From Bradyrhizobium sp. CSA112 (lineage in GTDB: Bacteria > Pseudomonadota > Alphaproteobacteria > Rhizobiales > Xanthobacteraceae), in contig NZ_JAACFS010000003.1 of the NCBI RefSeq assembly GCF_029051645.1, forward strand, positions 434,001 to 498,000: a stretch of DNA of 64,000 bases, read 5' to 3'. Of this stretch, positions 61,782 through 64,000 are shown piece after piece (the first letter of the stretch is position 1; each line of letters starts with the position of its first letter). A model generated the notes under the pieces. The model searched no databases. It saw nothing but the letters and a program-made list of their open reading frames with translations, and was not told the origin of the DNA. Made by a program: the position numbers and the translations under genes.

Positions 61782-62147
61782 ATGTCTAATGCAGCCCAGG
61801 CCTACGCGCGTACATCGCAAACGACGACGTCCCCCCGTGAAATCGAAGCGCAGGCGCTGCTGAAGGCCGCACGGCAACTCCAGGAAGTCCAGTCAAACTG
61901 GAACGGTCCTGACAAGGCCATGCACAACGCGTTGCTGTTCAACCGTCGGCTCTGGTCGATCTTCATGAGCGCAGTTGAGGCGAACGAGAATCCTCAACCG
62001 ATCGAAGTGCGGCAGAACATCGCGAACATCGGCGTTTTCGTGATGAAGCAGACCGTCGACATGCAAATGAATCCGGATCCGGCCAAGCTGAAATCGCTGA
62101 TCGACATCAATTGCAATCTCGCCGCCGGCCTTTCTGGTCGCGGCTAA
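61782..62147 (+). CDS. flaF: Flagellar biosynthesis regulator FlaF
   Basis: A 121-residue FlaF. SNAAQAYARTSQTTTSPREIEAQALLKAARQLQ opens it and NRRLWSIFMSAVEANENPQPIEVRQNIANIGVFV is the conserved core. FlaF is needed for flagellin secretion or translation and works against FlbT. GAGG is close to the ATG. It usually lies directly after flagellin genes, consistent with the remnant upstream. The 299-bp gap before it carries, besides the terminator, a CTAA-N6-TTAA element (about 61689-61702) that could be a weak CtrA box. Confidence 0.93.
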   Translation: MSNAAQAYARTSQTTTSPREIEAQALLKAARQLQEVQSNWNGPDKAMHNALLFNRRLWSIFMSAVEANENPQPIEVRQNIANIGVFVMKQTVDMQMNPDPAKLKSLIDINCNLAAGLSGRG

Positions 62148-62170
62148 CCGGTTTGGGTGAGTGAGCCGCC

Positions 62171-62536
62171 ATGGCTGATCTCTGGAGCATTATATCGGCC
62201 AACTACAAGGCGGTAGGATTGACCGTTCCGTCCAAGACCCCGTATGTGGCGGTCGATCCCACGCTGTACGAAGGCAGCTGGAGCGGGAAATATGCCGACA
62301 ACAAGACGTTCAAGTTCACGATCTCGAACGTCACCGGCTTTCGCGCCAAGGTGCAGTACCAGAGCGGCGGCACCAACAAGTTCCAGGAGGTTCTGATCAA
62401 GGACCTTTCGTTCCGGATCGGCGACACCAAGTTCACGCTATCCGCCCTTGGGAAAGCGGAGATCAAGAACGTTGTCACCGATCCGTCGAGCGGCCAGACC
62501 TATCTCGACCAGGCCTACGCATCACGCGCGAGCTAA
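62171..62536 (+). CDS. Small protein of unknown function in the flagellar cluster
   Basis: A 121-residue protein without signal or membrane helix: MADLWSIISANYKAVGLTVPSKTPYVAV, then the segment YEGSWSGKYADNKTFKFTISNVTGFRAKVQYQSGG. It is probably a beta-barrel type fold. It begins 23 bp after flaF and is probably co-transcribed. I recall similar small proteins next to flagellar genes in Bradyrhizobium but know no role. GTGAG lies upstream of the ATG. Confidence 0.72.
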   Translation: MADLWSIISANYKAVGLTVPSKTPYVAVDPTLYEGSWSGKYADNKTFKFTISNVTGFRAKVQYQSGGTNKFQEVLIKDLSFRIGDTKFTLSALGKAEIKNVVTDPSSGQTYLDQAYASRAS

Positions 62537-62554
62537 CGTCAGTCGTTACGTGTC

Positions 62555-62944
62555 CTAAGCCTTGCGATCGGTAACGCGAAGCCGCGTGGGCGCCTCTTTG
62601 GTCAAATCGAGCGTGTGGAAATAAGCCCGCCGGCGCAGCACGGCTTCCTCGGGAAACTGCTTCACCACCTGGCTCGTCCTGGTATCGATGACCTGGTAGA
62701 CGACGGCGCGGGCGTCGCGGTCGATCACCACCTGGTTCGACTGGTTCGACACCGAAGCATTCGAAATGGAGACGCGGACGGCCGCGGAATCGGTGCTGGC
62801 GCGCGCGCCCGTGTCGGCTGCCGAGACACTCTGGCTCGCCGGCAGTTCGGTTGCGACCGCATGCTGTACCGCCTCGCTCACGTGCTGAACGATCGGCGCG
62901 GCAACCGGTGCCCCCACCGGTTTGATGTTGAAATCTGTACTCAT
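62555..62944 (-). CDS. FlaG-like flagellar protein
   Basis: A 129-residue protein. The last 60 residues (VVIDRDARAVVYQVIDTRTSQVVKQFPEEAVLRRRAYFHTLD) match the FlaG family motif of an I-D-x-x-T/R-x-x-V-V-x-Q-x-P-x-E type. The N-terminal half is low complexity and polar. FlaG affects filament length in other bacteria. CGGAGG precedes the ATG. It is convergent with the unknown small gene. Confidence 0.75.
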   Translation of the reverse strand: MSTDFNIKPVGAPVAAPIVQHVSEAVQHAVATELPASQSVSAADTGARASTDSAAVRVSISNASVSNQSNQVVIDRDARAVVYQVIDTRTSQVVKQFPEEAVLRRRAYFHTLDLTKEAPTRLRVTDRKA

Positions 62945-63103
62945 GGCAGCCTCCGGGCTTGCTGCGAGTCAAATCCCAACCCCTCGTCGATCGCAATATA
63001 ACCCGGCACCTCTCAACGCGGTGTTAGGGAACACGCTGAATCCCGCCCTGACGCGGGCGCGCAAATTTGGTGAAAATTGTAGCTAGTTGAAAATCGCGAT
63101 CGC

Positions 63104-63601
63104 CTACAGCGAGCGGCTGACCGAGAGCGGGGTGATGTTGCGCGGCCCCGGCGCGGTGCGTTGTCCCGAAGCCGTATAGGTGCTCGGAATGTTCTTGCGC
63201 TGAATCTCGGCGTTGACGCCGCGCACGATGCCTTCGGACACCGCGTGCGCCGTCGCAAGCACGGTGAGATTGATCTGCAGCATCGCGCGGAAGGTGTCGT
63301 GGTGGCGGCGCAGCGTGGTCAACAATTCCGGCGACACCTGCGCCAGATATTTTTGCGCATTCTTCAGATTCTCGACCGCGACCATGTAGCGGCGCGACAG
63401 CTCGCCCTTCTGATCTTCCAGCCGCATCGCCTCGCGAACGTTGCCGGCGCGAACCAGTTCGGTTTCGCGCTCGATGATGCCGAGCAGCCCGCTCATCACG
63501 TCCATCAACTCTTCCGCGAGCTTGCGCGCCTCGGCCGGCGTGGATATCGCTTTTGCAGGTGCGGGTGCCGACGCGGTCTTTGCTTGAGGACTCTGATTCA
63601 T
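63104..63601 (-). CDS. flgN: FlgN-type flagellar export chaperone
   Basis: A 165-residue helical protein. LAEELMDVMSGLLGIIERETELVRAGNVREAMRLEDQKGELSRRYMVAVE is the FlgN core, which holds FlgK and FlgL for export. The C-terminal end (SGQRTAPGPRNITPLSVSRSL) is the usual disordered tail. It follows flgJ on the same strand with 19 bp between. Since flgK and flgL are encoded in the same block, the chaperone and its clients are close together. AAGGAAAA precedes the ATG. Confidence 0.82.
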   Translation of the reverse strand: MNQSPQAKTASAPAPAKAISTPAEARKLAEELMDVMSGLLGIIERETELVRAGNVREAMRLEDQKGELSRRYMVAVENLKNAQKYLAQVSPELLTTLRRHHDTFRAMLQINLTVLATAHAVSEGIVRGVNAEIQRKNIPSTYTASGQRTAPGPRNITPLSVSRSL

Positions 63602-63620
63602 GTCGGGTTTTCCTTTTGGA

Positions 63621-63977
63621 TCAGCCGGCGCGGTTGGCTTGCTGCAGGATCAAGGTGCGGAAGACGTCGTTGGAAATGCCGATGCCGCCGGATTTGGCGA
63701 GGGATTTTGAGTATTCGTCCGTCAGCATCGAGCGCCAGACGCCGGTGCCGGGCGTATCGCCGAACGGGCCGTCGCCCTTGATGCCGGTGGTCATCTGCGA
63801 AAACATCGAGTTGAGGAACATCGCCTCGAATTCCTGGGCCTTGGCGCGTGTCTTTTTCTGCGCCTCGGGCGAAACCTTGGTCAGCGCGTCGGCGAGCTGC
63901 AGATCCTTGCGGCCGTTGATCAGCGAAGTCTTTTTCTTCGAGTAGGCGCCGATGCCATTGATAAGGCTCGTGTCCAT
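63621..63977 (-). CDS. flgJ: Rod-binding protein FlgJ (N-terminal type, no peptidase domain)
   Basis: A 118-residue protein with the rod-binding domain of FlgJ: KTRAKAQEFEAMFLNSMFSQMTTGI, then GTGVWRSMLTDEYSKSLAKSGGIGISNDVF. The C-terminal muramidase of gamma-proteobacterial FlgJ is missing, as is normal in alphaproteobacteria (Chp/FlgJ-short). GAGGTGATGTA precedes ATG 63977, and its first base is shared with the stop codon of the upstream gene. Confidence 0.9.
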   Translation of the reverse strand: MDTSLINGIGAYSKKKTSLINGRKDLQLADALTKVSPEAQKKTRAKAQEFEAMFLNSMFSQMTTGIKGDGPFGDTPGTGVWRSMLTDEYSKSLAKSGGIGISNDVFRTLILQQANRAG

Positions 63978-64000
63978 TACATCACCTCGATGTCGGCCTG
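63977..64000 (-). CDS. flgI: FlgI (P-ring protein), last codons only
   Basis: Eight codons of an upstream leftward gene are visible, reading QADIEVM and the stop TAA, whose last A starts the flgJ ATG (TAATG). The ending is that of rhizobial FlgI, and the flgI-flgJ order is standard. Only the C-terminus lies in the window, so the call rests on position and this tail. Confidence 0.55.
   Translation of the reverse strand, partial: QADIEVM

Overview
The window reads as chromosomal DNA of a GC-rich alphaproteobacterium of the Bradyrhizobium / Rhodopseudomonas / Nitrobacter group (Nitrobacteraceae). This rests on the flagellar regulators FlbT and FlaF, hook-region proteins enlarged by a Bradyrhizobium-type inserted module, a giant growth-pole coiled-coil protein of the GPR/RgsE type, CtrA-type boxes, a GntR/MocR regulator beside a DUF1127 gene, and short palindromic repeats with gagcatgatc / gatcatgctc ends that I know from this group. 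No rRNA, tRNA, CRISPR array, prophage or insertion sequence was seen.

Layout. 1-6.6 kb: end of murJ, a lone molybdenum hydroxylase large subunit, a cytochrome c-prime, a CHRD protein, a diheme cytochrome c and a J-domain membrane protein. 6.9-9.7 kb is more accessory: an orphan LanC-like cyclase, a frameshifted DUF6665-like gene, a single-domain Lrp/RAM protein and a ParE-type toxin-antitoxin pair. 9.7-18.4 kb: thiD, a metallophosphoesterase/glycosyltransferase pair, threonine dehydratase, a secreted caspase-like protein, an AI-2E family permease and a membrane metallophosphoesterase. 18.4-23.2 kb: DUF1269 protein, glutaminase, MFS exporter, a tiny Arg/Trp-rich exported protein and an HdeD-like protein, possibly an acid-stress cluster.

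23.2-36.2 kb: a Pro/Ala-rich cytosolic protein, an MFS permease convergent with a dipeptide epimerase, an MlaE-MlaF-MlaD lipid transporter, a VapC-type toxin-antitoxin pair and the 5.3-kb growth-pole gene with two classes of internal repeats. 36.2-44 kb: CtrA-like boxes, an Hpt protein, a [2Fe-2S] ferredoxin, hydrolases, a ferredoxin reductase, a DUF2147 protein, a large SGNH hydrolase and an LPG-synthase-like membrane protein. 44-54.9 kb: DUF892 protein, a MHYT-PAS-GGDEF-EAL protein, small membrane proteins, a MocR regulator with repeated operators facing a DUF1127 gene, UspA, SixA-like phosphatase, an FAD amine oxidase and an exported MsrB.

54.9-64 kb is a flagellar block. A textbook sigma-54 promoter drives flgE, flgK and flgL. 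FlgE and FlgL share a paralogous inserted module of about 105 residues. After them come flbT (reverse), the C-terminal tail and terminator of a lost flagellin gene, flaF, an unknown small gene, a FlaG-like gene, and the reverse flgI-flgJ-flgN operon, cut by the window end. The strongest points for a second look are the flagellin remnant, the shared hook/junction module, the orphan LanC, the CtrA boxes between the growth-pole and Hpt genes, and the MocR operator array.
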